DNA of 64,000 bases, from positions 3,224,001-3,288,000 of the forward strand of contig NZ_CP046582.1 of NCBI RefSeq assembly GCF_018141005.1, written 5' to 3'. This document shows positions 62,840-64,000 of this stretch, piece after piece (the first letter of the stretch is position 1; every line of letters begins with the position of its first letter). The translations under genes were made by a program, and so were the position numbers. This stretch comes from Erwinia sp. E602 (GTDB lineage Bacteria > Pseudomonadota > Gammaproteobacteria > Enterobacterales > Enterobacteriaceae). The notes under the pieces were generated by a model. The model was not told the DNA's origin. It saw only the letters and a list, made by a program, of their open reading frames with translations, and made no database searches.

Positions 62840-63792
62840 TGCACGTCCTCAGCGTAGATCGCCACGCGAGGGGCGTCACCGACCACGCCGTAACCGCGAT
62901 ACATACCTTCGCTGTTAAACGGCAGCACCACGTTCCCCTCGCGATCGATGGCGATCAGTCCGCCGCTGCCGCCGAATTGCACAATTTTTTCATCTATCAG
63001 ACGGGCTGCGGCCTGCCGCAGCGACAATCCGCCGTAACGCATCTGCGCATCGAGATCGTAAGCGGCCAGCGTGCGGATAAACACTTCGCCGGTGCCGGTG
63101 CAGGAAACGGCCACGCCGTCGCTGGCGTAGCAGCCGGCCCCCGGCAGCGGCGAGTCGCCGATCCGGCCGGGCTGTTTGTTGGTCATGCCGCCGGTCGAAG
63201 TCGCCGCCGCCAGGTGGCCTGCGGCATCCAGCGCCACCGCCCCGACGGTGCCAAATTTACGATCCGGGTCGAGCGGGTCACCTGCTGCGGCATCATGATC
63301 GAGCAGGGTCTGGCCGCTGGCCTGCGCCCGCGTCAGCTGCGCCCGCCGTTCAGGGGTGGAGAAGAAGCCCGGTTCAACCAGCGCCAGGCCATGACTGGCC
63401 GCAAACGATTCCGCGCCCGCGCCGCAGAACAGCACGTGCGGGCTGTGCTGCAACACCGCGCGCGCCGCCAGCACCGGGTTGCGCACCCGCGAGACCGACG
63501 CCACCGCGCCGGCCTGCAGCGTGTGGCCCTCCATTACGCAGGCGTCCAGCTCGTGAGTTGCCGCGGCGGTAAACACCGAGCCGCGCCCGGCGTTGAACAA
63601 CGGGCACTCTTCCAGCTGACGCACCGCCTCGGTCACCACCTCCAGCGCGCTGGCACCGTCGGCCAGCAGCAGCTGGCCGCTGGTGATAATGTCGCGCAAC
63701 GCACGGCGGTAGCGTAGCTCTGTTTCAGCATCGAGGCTGGCGCGGGCAATCGCGCCCGCTCCGCCGTGAATGGCAATCGTAGCTTTGACCAT
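62836..63792 (-). CDS. iaaA: Isoaspartyl peptidase/L-asparaginase IaaA (EcAIII)
   Basis: This Ntn-hydrolase cleaves itself to expose a nucleophilic threonine and hydrolyses isoaspartyl dipeptides and asparagine. The autocleavage site is FG-Thr182-VGAVALD, with [15 protein letters not shown] and the substrate-binding GTGEVFIR downstream. It is 318 aa (E. coli 321). It heads iaaA-gsiABCD, coupling peptide breakdown with glutathione import. Confidence 0.95.
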   Translation of the reverse strand: MVKATIAIHGGAGAIARASLDAETELRYRRALRDIITSGQLLLADGASALEVVTEAVRQLEECPLFNAGRGSVFTAAATHELDACVMEGHTLQAGAVASVSRVRNPVLAARAVLQHSPHVLFCGAGAESFAASHGLALVEPGFFSTPERRAQLTRAQASGQTLLDHDAAAGDPLDPDRKFGTVGAVALDAAGHLAAATSTGGMTNKQPGRIGDSPLPGAGCYASDGVAVSCTGTGEVFIRTLAAYDLDAQMRYGGLSLRQAAARLIDEKIVQFGGSGGLIAIDREGNVVLPFNSEGMYRGYGVVGDAPRVAIYAEDVQ

Positions 63793-64000
63793 AAGTCCCT
63801 GTCCCGTTCAGCAAATCAGCAGGCAAAACACTGAGTTAGCTTTTTTTGACTTGAAAAAATCCATTTTTGAATATAGGTAGGGCGCCAGGGGATGTAAAGA
63901 AGAAACGTGGTTCCCTGATAATAACTTATGGTTCTAACATAGATGCATGTCTCACTTTTCCCGCCCGCCCCGCCGTGCTGCGGACCGGGACAACAGGTGA
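63793..64000. promoter_or_regulatory. iaaA upstream region
   Basis: No gene is visible in the last 208 bp. In E. coli, moeA lies divergently beyond this point. The AT-rich part around 63840-63930 probably holds the iaaA promoter; no element was assigned. Confidence 0.35.

Noticed and set aside
61007..62857. 616-codon open frame on the plus strand
   Set aside because: It is the antisense shadow of gsiA, whose two ABC domains are complete. The composition is His/Arg/Gln-rich, typical of a shadow in GC-rich DNA.

Overview
The window is chromosomal DNA of a GC-rich member of the Enterobacterales. Gene content and protein sequences are close to Escherichia coli throughout, but genes E. coli carries here are absent (dmsABC, the macAB/hcp/hcr/ltaE block, ybjP, serW). 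That compact layout best fits an Erwinia/Pantoea-type genome (Erwiniaceae); genus is inferred from recall only. Nearly all of the window is core metabolism and cell-envelope genes in the order of the E. coli 19-20 centisome region, inverted. No tRNA, rRNA, CRISPR array, insertion sequence or integrase was seen.

Layout: (1) 1-5169, the end of ycaO and the anaerobic formate module focA-pflB-pflA, with an FNR-like box. (2) 5335-8058, ycaD and serS on the minus strand. (3) 8149-13241, an AT-richer accessory island between serS and rarA, bounded by a perfect 122-bp direct repeat of the rarA 3' end. It holds a RloC/PrrC-like ATPase with a zinc-hook CxxC and a candidate anticodon-nuclease triad, and, convergent to it, a GHKL (MutL/MORC-type) ATPase with a C-terminal PD-(D/E)xK nuclease-like segment. 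(4) 13124-19950, rarA, lolA, ftsK, lrp. (5) 20473-26387, trxB, cydD, cydC, aat, infA. (6) 26526-29694, clpA, clpS, cspD. (7) 29808-34795, ybjD, poxB, amiD, ybjQ. (8) 35165-40623, the arginine transporter artPIQM plus artJ, then rlmC and ybjO. (9) 41007-48126, putrescine importer potFGHI, then ybjN, rimK, nfsA, ybjC. (10) 48373-52155, grxA, tandem ERIC elements, a ybjM-like gene, ybjL, ybjG. (11) 52775-57440, a solitary sdaC, dacC, a HAD phosphatase, yliI. (12) 57543-63792, the glutathione importer gsiABCD with iaaA.

The functional units are clear: formate/pyruvate fermentation; chromosome dimer resolution, lipoprotein trafficking and replication-fork maintenance (ftsK-lolA-rarA); cytochrome bd assembly and thiol export (cydDC beside trxB); N-end-rule proteolysis (Aat, ClpS, ClpA); and three ABC importers for nitrogen-rich solutes (arginine, putrescine, glutathione). 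The element most likely to be new biology is the island at 8149-13241: two stand-alone ATPase/nuclease candidates, no methyltransferase and no recombinase, inserted at the rarA 3' end so that rarA stays intact.
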